DNA of 64,000 nucleotides from Sphingomonas sp. PAMC26645 (GCF_004795835.1 NZ_CP039249.1:3013001-3077000); one strand, 5' to 3'. Numbered from the stretch's first letter, positions 44,101-52,519 are shown. Translations and numbers: made by a program. The notes: generated by a model from the letters alone, not told the origin.

Positions 44101-46364
44101 AGCGTCACGGCGCCCGAACTAGCCGTCAACGCACCGGTGGCGATCGACGCACCGCTAGCGGTAAGATCGCGAACGATATTGACGTCGCCCGAGCGCAAGG
44201 CGCCGGTGGTGCTCAGCCCAGTCAGCGAGCGCGCCTCGACTTGACCCAGCGAAATCGGACTTGCTGCATCGTTCAGCTGGAGCTGAACATCCGACTGCCG
44301 CGACGTTCCACCGAACAGGCTGGTGCCGGGCGCGAAGGCGATCCCCGTTGTTGACGGTGCGGTGACCGCAAGGGTCAACGGATCGTTGCCGGATCCGTTC
44401 GCGTCCGAGCGCAGAGCCAGCCCCTCGAGTCCGGTGATGCCGGCCGCGCCCGCGGTGATCGTGATCGCCCCGTCGGCGCGCTGCGTCACCGCACCGGGAG
44501 CGCCGAGCGTGACGCCACTTCCCGAAACCCGGTAGTTGCGACCCAAGCCGACGGCACCCGCAATCGAAACGGCCCCGGTGACAGCATCGATCTGCGCGTC
44601 ACGCGTCGCCGTCAGCCCCTGAAGCGTCATCGCCCCATCGCGAACGATGGTAATATCGGCCACGGTGCTGCCGATGGCCGTGATCGTACCGGCGACTGAA
44701 GTCGTGCCGCCGCCGGTCAGCGCGACCGGACCGCTCCCCGCAGTGATCGCGCTGGTCGTCAACGCCCCGTTGGAGACGATGGCGACGCCGCGATCGGACG
44801 CGAGCGTCCCCGCGCTGATGCCCGCAGCATCGAGTGCGAGTCCATCGCGCACGTCGATGTTGCCTAGCGCCAGCGAACTGGTCGTCGTCAGCCCGTTGCG
44901 GATCGCGCCGGCGCCGATGGCCTGGCGCAAGCCCCGTGCGGCAACGTTGCCCAAGGCGATCTGGTTGGCTGGACCGCGCTGGCGAATATCGACATAGCCC
45001 GATCGGTCACTGCCGCCGGAGATGCTGCTGGTCGCGTCGAACAAGATGTCGCCCGCCGCTGTGCCAACGGTCGATAACGTCAACCCGGCACTGCCGCCGG
45101 ACCGCAGCGACAAACCTGCAGCGCCGGTAATGTTGCCGTTGGTCGATACGAGATCGACACCTCGACCGGAGCGCTGGATCGCCGAAGTGCCACTGCCCAG
45201 CGCAATACCCTGGGCGGCGATCCGATAGTCGCGGGTAGCGGTCACGTCACCCGCCACCGTCAGCGCGCCCCCAGCCGAAAGGATCACATCGCGTCCGCTC
45301 GTGAGGGCGCGCGCGAAGCTCGCGGTACCGCTGGCGCCGGCGATGATGTCACCGTTATCGTCGGACTGGGTGGACAATACGCCACTTACAGAGACTCCGG
45401 CGATGCCGCCGGTGTCCGCTGCTGCACCAGCAACCGTGATCCCCGCCACCGCAGTGTCGGGCTTGCCGGCGGATAGTACGATGCCGCGCCGGCCGTTCGA
45501 AGCGGTCGTCACACGCGCATCGATTTGCAGCAACGCGTCGGTGATGTTTCCCTGTGATGCCAGCGCGAACAGCGCGTCGCGCCCATCGACGGTACCGCGG
45601 ACATACTGACTATTCTTCGGTACCGCCGTGCCGCGGTTGAGCGTCACCGACAGCGGGCTGTTCGTCGCATAGTTGAGCGTGACGTCGGTCGCCGTCACGA
45701 ACGCGACGTCCTGGCCCTTGGCCTGGAACACGCCGTCGGCCTCGATCCTGGGCGCGATCATGATCAGGCCGCGATTACCGCCCTCGACCGTCATCTGGGC
45801 ACCGCTCGCCACGGTGATTGCAGACATGCTGCCCGCCCCGTTCATACCGCTGCTCAGGCGATAGTTGCTGCCGCCGTCCAGGAAGTCGGTATCCGTGACG
45901 TCGAGCGTCGACAGCACCAGCGATCCGGTCGTGAAGTTTGCGCCCGGACCGACCACGATGCCGTTGGAATTCAAGACCCAGACGGCGACGCCGGCACTGC
46001 TTGTGAGTTTGCCGAGCAGTTGCGACGGATTGCTGGAGATGTCGCGGTTGAGAACCGCGATATTGCTCGACGCCGTGCCGTTTTCGAAGTTCGCCGCCTG
46101 GTCCTTAGGGATATTAAACCCCTTCCAGTTGATCACCGTATTGTTGGCGCGCAGTTCGACGTTCAGATTGCCGTTCGGGCTCGTGATCCGGGGATCGCTG
46201 CCGAGAACGTTCGTCTGCACGGAATCCACGCTCGCCCGCGTCGGCAGTACCGGCGGCGCCGGCACGGTCTGCGCAACCGCAGGCAAGGCCGCGATGCCGC
46301 CGAGCGCGCTTGTGACGATCAGAAGCAGGCGGCGGCGGCGAACGGGCGACGTGACATGGGTCAT
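38196..46364 (-). CDS. TpsA-type filamentous-haemagglutinin-like exoprotein
   Basis: A 2722-residue protein starting MTHVTSPVRRRRLLLIVTSA with a signal peptide ending near VAQ (residue 35). The start is preferred over an ATG 27 bp upstream because it is nearest the signal. Residues about 55-180 are the TPS secretion domain (NLNVELRANNTVINWKGFNI, ASSNIAVLNRDISSNPSQLL and VWVLNSNGIVVG). The remainder is a long beta-helix of Gly/Ala/Thr-rich repeats, including five 93-residue units. A C-terminal part has CLAGSGAGC. It should be exported by the TpsB partner and act as an adhesin or large surface protein. No toxin tip is evident. Confidence 0.9.
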   Translation of the reverse strand: MTHVTSPVRRRRLLLIVTSALGGIAALPAVAQTVPAPPVLPTRASVDSVQTNVLGSDPRITSPNGNLNVELRANNTVINWKGFNIPKDQAANFENGTASSNIAVLNRDISSNPSQLLGKLTSSAGVAVWVLNSNGIVVGPGANFTTGSLVLSTLDVTDTDFLDGGSNYRLSSGMNGAGSMSAITVASGAQMTVEGGNRGLIMIAPRIEADGVFQAKGQDVAFVTATDVTLNYATNSPLSVTLNRGTAVPKNSQYVRGTVDGRDALFALASQGNITDALLQIDARVTTASNGRRGIVLSAGKPDTAVAGITVAGAAADTGGIAGVSVSGVLSTQSDDNGDIIAGASGTASFARALTSGRDVILSAGGALTVAGDVTATRDYRIAAQGIALGSGTSAIQRSGRGVDLVSTNGNITGAAGLSLRSGGSAGLTLSTVGTAAGDILFDATSSISGGSDRSGYVDIRQRGPANQIALGNVAARGLRQAIGAGAIRNGLTTTSSLALGNIDVRDGLALDAAGISAGTLASDRGVAIVSNGALTTSAITAGSGPVALTGGGTTSVAGTITAIGSTVADITIVRDGAMTLQGLTATRDAQIDAVTGAVSIAGAVGLGRNYRVSGSGVTLGAPGAVTQRADGAITITAGAAGITGLEGLALRSDANGSGNDPLTLAVTAPSTTGIAFAPGTSLFGGTSRQSDVQLQLNDAASPISLGQVEARSLTGLSTTGALRSGDVNIVRDLTASGASIATGALTASSGAVTLTATGGALTIGAVDAGQGITLTGTDAIATGRLTARDAVTVNAVGAATFGSDVTAGGALTLRGASLGFAGGNVWSGGSIDLLASSGGIVATGGVALASTSTRTSDFVRLQAAGVDGIVLASGSSITAGANRALRIGIFNAAADAPLSLGNVTARSLSALGAANADATVLGGAIVSGGSLTFGALDLVDGFAAKSAGGNLSVGRLAVTGAGQGISLRAANGTLTVQNDVSASGDVTLVSGTALQLGTVESRDGQATLTSGGTVTLGTLAGRLGASASGTQIAIDTVRGGAVGLTASSGNVQVGRIDGAAVTATATGGAVTIRNALAATGAVNLTATGDVRVGGAITGAGVTVGAQGDTALLGGLQARGNVALSGRSVTLGGAQGAMGSYTATSSAGAITGNAGTAIVADSDNLGGEALSLTATGGGIIFDPATSLRGGNGTSAVSLATDGGIITVGDVGATVFTANGAGSIRTGSLTLTKSLALSAAGGVTTGAVATGDGTVTIDSVGGAVTTGAIDAGGGVSLAGDTVTFGTVRAASLNATAKVGTLTGGDITVDGVTALQTPGALAVGAIRAGNSVSLSGSTVRFGRVEASAFKAAAGAALNGGDIVTRGDATLTAGDALAVGVVDADGIVALRGTTVNAGRIDGASLTAVASKGALVAGDMLIGGSATIEATEGPINLGTVDSRGDLTITAGGRLFATGLVSGGTASLKTTGPGSDILLANGLVAENGVDVRAMGNVRAPVIRSRTGDLTIAAPNGELSGYDANSGVTLGAGPGKAFSLTIGTAARLGDVVGGKLTVVATSISAGRVDTGNDALELRATNGDLTLTGPASGGTVTLDASGRTQLAGVTSKGALALTGGSIAFSDISGATIDATSAGAITGGSATATGSLAIRGSAVTLNQASAGTTLRLTATDGDLTLAGPVTGGDVKLGASGAANLAKTTAIGALTLSGGSIAFSDVSGATVDATSAGAITGGSATAKGALDISGGAVTLNQANAGTTLGLRATDGDLTLTGPVTGGDVTLGARGRTSLTKTTARGALKLTGGGIAFSDISGGSIDATSAGGITGGSATATGALAIRGGTVNLGQANGGTTLGLTATNGDLTLTGPATGGTVTIGASGQTALTDVTAKGAMTLTGGTIAFANIAGASVGVTSPGAITGTSATATGALGVRGGTVTLDRAGAGAALALTATNGDLAVTGPVTGGDVTLGASGRTRLGKATATGALVLTGGSVGFADIAGASIDATSTGAITGTSAATTGTLGVRGATVALGQIAAGGTATVAATGGDLALTGLTSGSDAILSATGVARISGAVTSGGAYRVTGGSVTLGDTGIVQKAAGEVSITATSGDLTGVRGLTLTSDSDGTGADRLVLDSAGQIAFAGTRIQARPGGGAVLGLRAGAGRAMQFGSIEASRIGSFDGNAIVATLSHNANIGADDIAVSDLSVALARGDLTFGKVGASGNLTLRTDAGAIALGEVRGGDIELASNGALTTANVTSTGGTSLKGETIDVRGRLSAARQLLADARAALTLRDVGAGGSATLKAGGAIVADTVEAASITASGAGVTLANAKAGDALALTSGRDLSLGSGSAGGSATLDVAGLATIGALAAGPAVTVTANDVALNGPVRSQTVAFANRAPATTTMRIGDGTGADGFRLSDAEVRQVTADTLRFDAGAGAMEVGTLALGTGSGRAVEMLGTGDIRVIGAVSTQGSGRSVRIGGGLTEGNANAIHVVATRDGGGRLLFDGSDVELRGTRIAIGLAPGFVDTLQPGAAGIAQAQSLIGNGNSALYNPQLGGGFYDPASTTTLSARSLTVRFGDYALFQNTAIPGEFSGLKLGGTQSAPVSPALRISTFGTPGQASVALFGTINGIDGASAALLGNPIINIDPVLLASSRINGCLAGSGAGCITTIVIQPTLQVFDWSSEEVFGISRDVTVPFAPLIGSNNEELLTDLPALAPQSLTDQKAKP
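40265..41659 (-). repeat. five tandem 279-bp repeats within the exoprotein gene
   Basis: Five in-frame units of 93 residues follow each other. Each begins near GDLTLTGPVTGG and contains GGSIAFSDISGA, DATSAGAITGGSAT and GTTLGL. A partial sixth (GGDLALTGLTSGS) lies on the C-terminal side near 40,230. Unit spacing of the GDLTLTGP motif is constant at 279 bp. Units differ by scattered substitutions, so recent perfect amplification is not indicated, but unequal exchange could change the copy number. Confidence 0.85.
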
Positions 46365-46374
46365 CGGTAACATC

Positions 46375-48117
46375 CTATCGAGCGCCATCACGGAACTGCA
46401 CGGTCAACGAAACGAGCACGCGCGCCGGCGGTCGTTCCTTGTCGAGCCTCAGCGCACGGTCGAGCGGCTTGGCGTAGCCGACGTCGAGCACCAGGCGGTT
46501 CGGGAAGGACACACGCACGCCGCCCCCCACGCTGTCGAAATTCCGCGCGCCCTCGATCCGCGCGCGATCGAGATTGGTCAGATAGAGATGGTCGTAGAAA
46601 CCGTATACTTGCGTGCCGAGCCCCGTAACCAGCGGCATATCGGCACGTGCCTCGACATGCCCGCCCAGCGCACGGTCGCCGCTGTTGGAGCCTGGATCAT
46701 AGCCTCGACCGATCGTCAGGCTGCCGAGCGCGAACTCTTCATAGTTCAGCAGCGGATCGTTCGCCCATTGCATCTGGCCGATCGCCGCGATGCTGAAGAT
46801 CGGCCCGAGCGACAGCGTCGTGTCGATCACGCCGCGTACCACGAGGGCGCGGGAATTGCCCTCCAATCGCGAGGTAAGCTCGCCGCTCGCAAAGCCGGTC
46901 TGGCTCGCGTCGAAAAGGCTCAGGCCCTTGCGCACTTCCAGCGACGACGAGACCGAGAGCCAGGGCCGCCCGTTGGCGTTGACGAACTGCTGGTCGGCAT
47001 CGATGCCCGCGAAAAGCACGCGCAGCTTGTCGCGGGTCAGCGTGACGGCATCGTCACCACCCCCGACTCGAGAGATCTGATCGACGAAATCGAGCCCAAA
47101 CCGCACCCGCGCATTGCCGCGGACCGACCGGAACAGCGGCCGCGCCAGGTCCAGGCCCGCGATCAGCGTATTGGTCCTGAGGTCGAGTGCGCCCAGGTCC
47201 GGCAGCGACCACGCATAGGTCGCGCGGCCGCCAAGGGTCGTGCCGCCATCGTCGAGTTGCAGGATGTGTCCGCCCTGGACGATCACCTGTTCCTGGAAGT
47301 CGGTGGTCGTCGACGCACCCAGATACGTGATGTCGCCGAGCCCGGTCAGGCCGTAGATCTCGCCGCGCCCATAGACCGTCTCGCGGCCGAGCAATGACGA
47401 GTTGTAGTTCTGGGCGTTGGCGAACAGCGCGAAGTGTCGCGAACTGACCGTCAGGTCGCCAATCACCGTCCCGGCCTCGCCGTTCGACGGCCGCAACGAC
47501 AGCGCGACGTCCAGTCCCGGCACGTCGCCGGCGAGCAGCAGGATCCGTTCCGCCTCGCGCTCGTTCAGCGGGTCCAGCGCCTGGATCGCCGCGATCCGCC
47601 GTCGCAGGAACGGTTCGTACCGCCCCGCGTCGCCGCGCACCCGGACGTCGACGATGCGAGCGGTGACGACCTGCAGACGCAACACGCCGTCGGCGATCTC
47701 CTGCGCGGGGATCTGCACCGACGCGACCCAGCCGCCCCGCCGCAGTGCTTCGTTGGCGGCGTCGCGCACGTCGCAGACCGCCGTGATCGGCTGCTGGCCG
47801 GACGGCGCGCGCAGATCGGCGAGCGCGGCCGCGATCGGCGCCTGGAGCGGTGAACCGTCGGGGCGCGTGAACTCGATACGGTCGAGCGTCAGCCGTAGCC
47901 CCGACTTCTCGAACGGACAGCTCGTCTCGGCCATCGCACCTCGAGCATCGACGCTGGCGGTGGAGTCGGAACGCGGTCGAGGCGTCGGCGGGGTCACTTC
48001 CTGTCGCGAAGGGAGCGCCACCTGCGCATCGGACGCGATGGACCATGTCCCCGCGAACACCATCGCAAGCGTCGAAACCAATCCTGCCGTCATTCGCCGC
48101 AACGCCAAGTCCCCCAT
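46375..48117 (-). CDS. TpsB outer-membrane transporter (ShlB/FhaC/HecB family)
   Basis: A 580-residue protein with a signal peptide (MTAGLVSTLAMVFAGTWSIA), a polar linker, a POTRA_2-like domain (about 85-160, NEALRRGGWVASVQIPAQEI), then a second POTRA and a C-terminal Omp85-type barrel (about 210-580). The barrel contains GHVEARADMPLVTGLGTQVY near the conserved motif 6 and ends with LVSLTVQFRDGAR. It exports the TpsA protein, whose gene starts 10 bp downstream. The ATG could also be eight codons further in. The pair begins the operon tpsB-tpsA-CHAT-CPBP. Confidence 0.92.
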   Translation of the reverse strand: MGDLALRRMTAGLVSTLAMVFAGTWSIASDAQVALPSRQEVTPPTPRPRSDSTASVDARGAMAETSCPFEKSGLRLTLDRIEFTRPDGSPLQAPIAAALADLRAPSGQQPITAVCDVRDAANEALRRGGWVASVQIPAQEIADGVLRLQVVTARIVDVRVRGDAGRYEPFLRRRIAAIQALDPLNEREAERILLLAGDVPGLDVALSLRPSNGEAGTVIGDLTVSSRHFALFANAQNYNSSLLGRETVYGRGEIYGLTGLGDITYLGASTTTDFQEQVIVQGGHILQLDDGGTTLGGRATYAWSLPDLGALDLRTNTLIAGLDLARPLFRSVRGNARVRFGLDFVDQISRVGGGDDAVTLTRDKLRVLFAGIDADQQFVNANGRPWLSVSSSLEVRKGLSLFDASQTGFASGELTSRLEGNSRALVVRGVIDTTLSLGPIFSIAAIGQMQWANDPLLNYEEFALGSLTIGRGYDPGSNSGDRALGGHVEARADMPLVTGLGTQVYGFYDHLYLTNLDRARIEGARNFDSVGGGVRVSFPNRLVLDVGYAKPLDRALRLDKERPPARVLVSLTVQFRDGAR

Positions 48118-48206
48118 GTCACCGCCCCCGTGGCGTCTCTCAGACCGTCTTCATCGTGCCACGCACCACTCGCACGGTAGCTTGTCACGTCGCATTGGAC
48201 GAAACG

Positions 48207-48812
48207 CTAGCTCCGTTTGCACATGGCGCTCGCCGTCCTCGGATCCTTTCCCTGCGGCAGGCGCGTGGTGCAGTCGTAGCGGGCGCCGTTGGCCGGCAAC
48301 GGGATCAGCGCCACCGATTGTGCCAGCAGCGGCGGCTTGGCCTCGCCGTACCGGCATATCAGCGTGAACGGCGCATCGGCCGTTGGGGCGGCGTCCTGCA
48401 TCTGCACGGTCATCCCTGTCGTTCCTGGACGTTCCACCGGCTCGACCTCCGCTATGCCATCGAGATCTGCAGGCATCGTTCCGACTGCATCCGCCGTCAC
48501 TGTTGCCGAGGTCAGGCTGAGACGGGCGCCGAGCGGTGCGCCGAGCAATCGTGCGCCGCTTGGCAGCGTCATGCCAGACACTAGCGTTGCGGGGCACTCG
48601 ATCACGCCTTGCTCCGCCGATACGGAGGAGGCTTGCGCAGGTTTCGGCTTCACGCCTCCGGCGTCGACCGGTTGTTGAGAGGACGCCTGCATGGTGTTCG
48701 AAGACGCCTGTCCACCCGTCGCCTGCGCGCCGCATCCGCTCAGTGCGATGAGTACCGCCGCCATCGCACTGGCACTGCCGGTTCCCGTTGATCCCATCGT
48801 AACGATCCTCAT
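48207..48812 (-). CDS. lipoprotein, likely immunity partner of the amidase-like effector
   Basis: A 201-residue protein with a signal and lipobox (AAVLIALSGC, cysteine near residue 27). A Ser/Gln linker to about residue 65 precedes a domain starting EQGVIECPATLVSGMTLPSG, with FTLICRYGEAKPPLLAQSVA and two late cysteines. The ATG overlaps the effector stop by 4 bp. Lipidation, coupling and position match the other lipoprotein partners in this window, so I infer periplasmic immunity to the wall-cleaving effector. Confidence 0.82.
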   Translation of the reverse strand: MRIVTMGSTGTGSASAMAAVLIALSGCGAQATGGQASSNTMQASSQQPVDAGGVKPKPAQASSVSAEQGVIECPATLVSGMTLPSGARLLGAPLGARLSLTSATVTADAVGTMPADLDGIAEVEPVERPGTTGMTVQMQDAAPTADAPFTLICRYGEAKPPLLAQSVALIPLPANGARYDCTTRLPQGKDPRTASAMCKRS

Positions 48813-49747
48813 ACCAGAAGCACGAAATATTCTTCGCCGTCAGCGGACCAGTTGTACCGGCGACCGGTCGCCCGGATCGGTTTGGCGCGCCCGGCATCGC
48901 CGTCATAGCGTTTCAGTCGGCGCTTGATCGGGTTCTTGTTGAACTGGTCGAGCAGAAGGACGCCGCCGCCCTTCGTCCCGAAAGGGTCATGCCGCAGATA
49001 GATGCCGACATGGGACCGCCCAGAATAGTCGTTGTGGTACATGTTGTCGCGTAGCGTCGCAACGACGGTACCGGATGGAATGTCGCCCTGATCGAGAAAG
49101 CAGACCTGGGGTCCTGCCCGCCATTCCCGCGTGCGAGGCACCCCGAAGAACTGAACGAACTGTGCGCATTCGTTCTTGATGAGCTTACGCGGATCCCAAG
49201 GTGCGACTGAATAGCCGCCCAGCAGTTTGATCGCGTAATTCTCGTACTTCTCGAAATCCTGCAGGACGAAGCCGCGTCCTTCGTAGCCGGGAAAGCTGAT
49301 GCGGCGATGCTTGGTGTTCTGCGCTGGCGAGACCACCGGCTTGCCGGTGGCTCGTGTCGGCCGATCGGGCACCTTGCGAATCTCGTGGCGTGGCTCGGGA
49401 CGCGCCGTAGGCCTGGCGATCGCTGCCGCCGGTTTGTCCGGAAGTACGGCGTCGAAGACCTCCCCAGGCAACCGCGACAGCCACGCGCCGAACGCGGCGG
49501 GATCGAACGCGTCCTGCCCAGGCGGCTTGGGTTGCGGGGGACGACGATGGAGCACGGCGAGTGTCCGCGGCCCGACGACGCCGTCCACTGGCAGCTTGTG
49601 CACCTTCTGGAAGGCCCTGACCGCTGCGTCCGTCTCGCTTCCGAACAGACCATCAGTCTTGACCTGATGTCCCGTCCTCGTGAGATTCCCCTGGATCTCA
49701 CGAACGATCGGACCGTGATCGCCCTTCCGTACCAACCGTGTCGCCAT
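48809..49747 (-). CDS. peptidoglycan-binding plus amidase-like (BPSL0067/NlpC-type) protein; putative T6SS effector
   Basis: A 312-residue protein. Residues 3-66 are a PG_binding_1 domain (RKGDHGPIVREIQGNLTRTG and VDGVVGPRTLAVL). After a linker, residues 150-312 have NECAQFVQFFGVPRTREW (C194), SHVGIYLRHD (H246) and VLLLDQFN (D267), a Cys-His-Asp arrangement like BPSL0067/Tae-type amidases that cut peptidoglycan stem peptides. It lacks a signal peptide. It lies directly after clpV and is coupled to a lipoprotein gene, which together support a T6SS effector assignment. Confidence 0.85.
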   Translation of the reverse strand: MATRLVRKGDHGPIVREIQGNLTRTGHQVKTDGLFGSETDAAVRAFQKVHKLPVDGVVGPRTLAVLHRRPPQPKPPGQDAFDPAAFGAWLSRLPGEVFDAVLPDKPAAAIARPTARPEPRHEIRKVPDRPTRATGKPVVSPAQNTKHRRISFPGYEGRGFVLQDFEKYENYAIKLLGGYSVAPWDPRKLIKNECAQFVQFFGVPRTREWRAGPQVCFLDQGDIPSGTVVATLRDNMYHNDYSGRSHVGIYLRHDPFGTKGGGVLLLDQFNKNPIKRRLKRYDGDAGRAKPIRATGRRYNWSADGEEYFVLLV

Positions 49748-49861
49748 CCTTCACCATCCTCTGCTGAATTGCATCTGATCTGTGCAGTCACACGTCCGTC
49801 GCGGCCTTCGCGTTCTCTTAGACTCGTATTGATTAATATGATTCTGCGAGCCGCTCGTCAG

Positions 49862-52477
49862 TCAGCCTATTACGTTGCCCGTGCCTGCGACAGCTCGATA
49901 TTCGTAGCTGAAGCCGCCGTCCGTCGCCATCACGCGGATTTCCGACACCTCCTCACTCCGCATTCGGCGTTCCAACAGTGCGACCGACATGTCGGGAAGC
50001 ATCGTGTTGGTGAGGATCGCATCTATCATGCGCCCGCCTGATGCGAGCTCGGTGCAACGATCGACGATGTGCTGCACTACGGCCTCATCGATCGTCATCG
50101 CGATACCGTGATTGTCGGCTATCCGGCGCTCAATCCGCGCAAGCTGTAGACGGACGATGCCCCCCAGCACGGATCTGCCGAGCGGATAGTACGGTAGCAC
50201 CTGCAACCGACCGAGCAGCGCCGGCGGAAACACCTTCAACAGCTCCGGACGCAACGCATCGGCCAGACCTTCCGGTTCCGGCGCCATCTCCTCGTCGTCG
50301 GTCAGCGATGCGATGAGATCCGTGCCGACGTTCGACGTCAGCAGGATGACAGTGTTGCGGAAGTCGATGTGGCGTCCCTCGGCATCGTTCATGAACCCCT
50401 TGTCGAACACCTGGAAGAACATCTCGTGGACGTCCGGATGCGCCTTCTCGACCTCATCCAACAGAACGACGCTGTACGGCCGTCGGCGAACGGCTTCCGT
50501 AAGGACGCCGCCCTGTCCGAAACCGACGTAGCCGGCGGGCGCCCCCTTCAGCGTGGAGACGGTATGGGCCTCCTGGAACTCGCTCATGTTGATGACGATC
50601 ATCGAATCGTCGCCGGAGTACATCAGTTCCGCCAGCGCGTGCGCGGTCTCGGTCTTGCCGACTCCCGACGGACCGCAGAGCATGAACACGCCGACCGGCT
50701 TGCCGGGATTGTCAAGCTTCGCGCGGCTCGTCTGTATGCGCTTGGCGATCGCGGCCATCGCATGATCCTGCCCGATCACTCGCGTCTTCAGCGCCTCGCC
50801 GATCGCCAGCACGCTGGCGATCTCGTCCTTCACCATCCGCCCGACGGGGATGCCCGTCCAGTCGCCGACCACCGCCGCGACCGCGTCGGCGTCGACCACG
50901 CCGAACACCATCGGCGCATCGCCCGCGTGATCACGCGCCGTCGCGAGGGCCGCGTCCAGCGCCGCACCGTCGCCACCGTCGCGCGCCGCCCGCACGGCAT
51001 CGAGTGCGTCCTTCTCCCGCGCCCATTGCGCCTCGACCGCCTCGACCGCAGCACGGGCGGATGCGATCGCCTCGTCCAGTGCCGGCAGGGCGTCATCGTG
51101 ACGGTAGCGCCCTTCGGTTTCCCGCATGACGATGCCGCGCTCGACCTCGAGCAGTTCGAGGCGCCGCCGCTGGTCCTCGACCGGCGCAGGCGTCGCGTTC
51201 TGGGACACAGCGACGCGCGCCGCGGCGGTGTCGATCAGGCTGACCGCCTTGTCGGGCAGCTGCCGCGCCGGGACATAGCGCTGCGACAGCGTCACCGCTG
51301 CCGCGACCGCATCGTCGAGGATCACGACATCGTGATGCGCCTCCATCGCCGGCACCACCGACCGCAGCATCGCGATCGCGACCGGTGCCTCCGGCTCGGC
51401 GACGTCGACCGTCTGGAACCGTCGGGTGAGCGCGGGGTCCTTTTCGAAATACTGCCGGTATTCGGCGTAGGTCGTCGCGGCGATCGTGCGCAGCCGACCG
51501 CGCGCGAGTGCCGGCTTCAGCAGATTTGCGGCGTCGCCCGTCCCCGCCTGCCCGCCCGCGCCGATCAGCGTGTGCGCCTCGTCGATGAACAGGATCACCG
51601 GCGTCGACGCGCCCTCGACCTCGTCGATCACCTGGCGCAGCCGCTTCTCGAACTCGCCCTTCACGCCCGCGCCCGCCTGCATCAGCGTGACGTCGAGCGC
51701 GCGGACGACGACGTTGCGCAGCGCCGGCGGCACGTCGCCATCGACGATCCGCTTGGCGAACCCCTCGACCACCGCGGTCTTGCCGACGCCAGCCTCGCCG
51801 ACCAGGATCGGGTTGTTCTGGCGTCGGCGCAGCAGCACGTCGACCAGTTGCCGGATTTCGGCATCGCGCCCGACGATCGAGTCGATCTCGCCGGCACGCG
51901 CGCGGGCGGTCAGGTCGACCGAGTACCGCTCCAGCGCTTCGCCGGACGAGGGCGGCACGGTTCCGGCGGCCTGTAGCGGCTCGACCGGATCGCCCCCGGC
52001 GTCGCTGCCGCCCCCGACGATCGCGGCGAACTCGGTGCCGAGCCGTTCGACCTGGATCTTGCGCCATTCGCCGCTGGTCGCGAACAATGCGTTGCGCAAC
52101 GTCGGCGTCCGCAACATCCCGTACAGCAGGTGGCCCGGCCGCACCTTGGCCGCACCAAACTGGAGCGAGGCGTACAGCCACCCCTTCTCGATCGCCTCCT
52201 CGACCTGCGGCGCGAAGTCGGAGATCGCCGAGGCACCGCGCGGCAACAGGTCGAGCGTACCGACCACGTCGCGCGCCAGCCGCGCCTCGTCGAGCCCGAA
52301 GTTCTGCAGGATCCCCGCGACGTCGCCCTGCGGATCCTGCAAGAGCAGATGGATCCAGTGAACCAGCTCGACATAGGGATTGCCGCGCATCCGGGCGAAC
52401 CCGGTCGCGGACTCGATCGACGTCAACGCGGCGGCGTCGAGCCGCCCGAACAATGACGCACGGCTGATTTCGGTCAT
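49862..52477 (-). CDS. tssH: T6SS sheath-disassembly ATPase TssH (ClpV)
   Basis: An 871-residue AAA+ protein starting MTEISRASLFGRLDAAALTS. An N-terminal Clp domain (to about 150) precedes the first AAA module with Walker A GEAGVGKT (227-234) and Walker B ILFIDEAHTLIGAGG. A coiled middle region follows. The second AAA module has MLCGPSGVGKTETAHAL, VVLLDEVEKAHPDV and VILLTSNVG. ClpV takes apart the contracted TssBC sheath for reuse. The length and the TssH-type N-terminus distinguish it from housekeeping ClpB. Confidence 0.95.
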   Translation of the reverse strand: MTEISRASLFGRLDAAALTSIESATGFARMRGNPYVELVHWIHLLLQDPQGDVAGILQNFGLDEARLARDVVGTLDLLPRGASAISDFAPQVEEAIEKGWLYASLQFGAAKVRPGHLLYGMLRTPTLRNALFATSGEWRKIQVERLGTEFAAIVGGGSDAGGDPVEPLQAAGTVPPSSGEALERYSVDLTARARAGEIDSIVGRDAEIRQLVDVLLRRRQNNPILVGEAGVGKTAVVEGFAKRIVDGDVPPALRNVVVRALDVTLMQAGAGVKGEFEKRLRQVIDEVEGASTPVILFIDEAHTLIGAGGQAGTGDAANLLKPALARGRLRTIAATTYAEYRQYFEKDPALTRRFQTVDVAEPEAPVAIAMLRSVVPAMEAHHDVVILDDAVAAAVTLSQRYVPARQLPDKAVSLIDTAAARVAVSQNATPAPVEDQRRRLELLEVERGIVMRETEGRYRHDDALPALDEAIASARAAVEAVEAQWAREKDALDAVRAARDGGDGAALDAALATARDHAGDAPMVFGVVDADAVAAVVGDWTGIPVGRMVKDEIASVLAIGEALKTRVIGQDHAMAAIAKRIQTSRAKLDNPGKPVGVFMLCGPSGVGKTETAHALAELMYSGDDSMIVINMSEFQEAHTVSTLKGAPAGYVGFGQGGVLTEAVRRRPYSVVLLDEVEKAHPDVHEMFFQVFDKGFMNDAEGRHIDFRNTVILLTSNVGTDLIASLTDDEEMAPEPEGLADALRPELLKVFPPALLGRLQVLPYYPLGRSVLGGIVRLQLARIERRIADNHGIAMTIDEAVVQHIVDRCTELASGGRMIDAILTNTMLPDMSVALLERRMRSEEVSEIRVMATDGGFSYEYRAVAGTGNVIG

Positions 52478-52519
52478 GGGGCCCCTGTTTCTGCACGGTG
52501 TGCTGACATAATCATGAAT

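Noticed and set aside
38564..45864. Many long plus-strand frames rich in Ala/Pro/Val across the exoprotein gene
   Set aside because: They mirror the repetitive Gly/Ala/Thr codons of tpsA. Several start at each 279-bp repeat, which shows that they are repeat shadows.
50369..51976. Plus-strand open frame of about 535 codons opposite clpV
   Set aside because: Antisense shadow of an obvious AAA+ gene; no independent start signal or domain.
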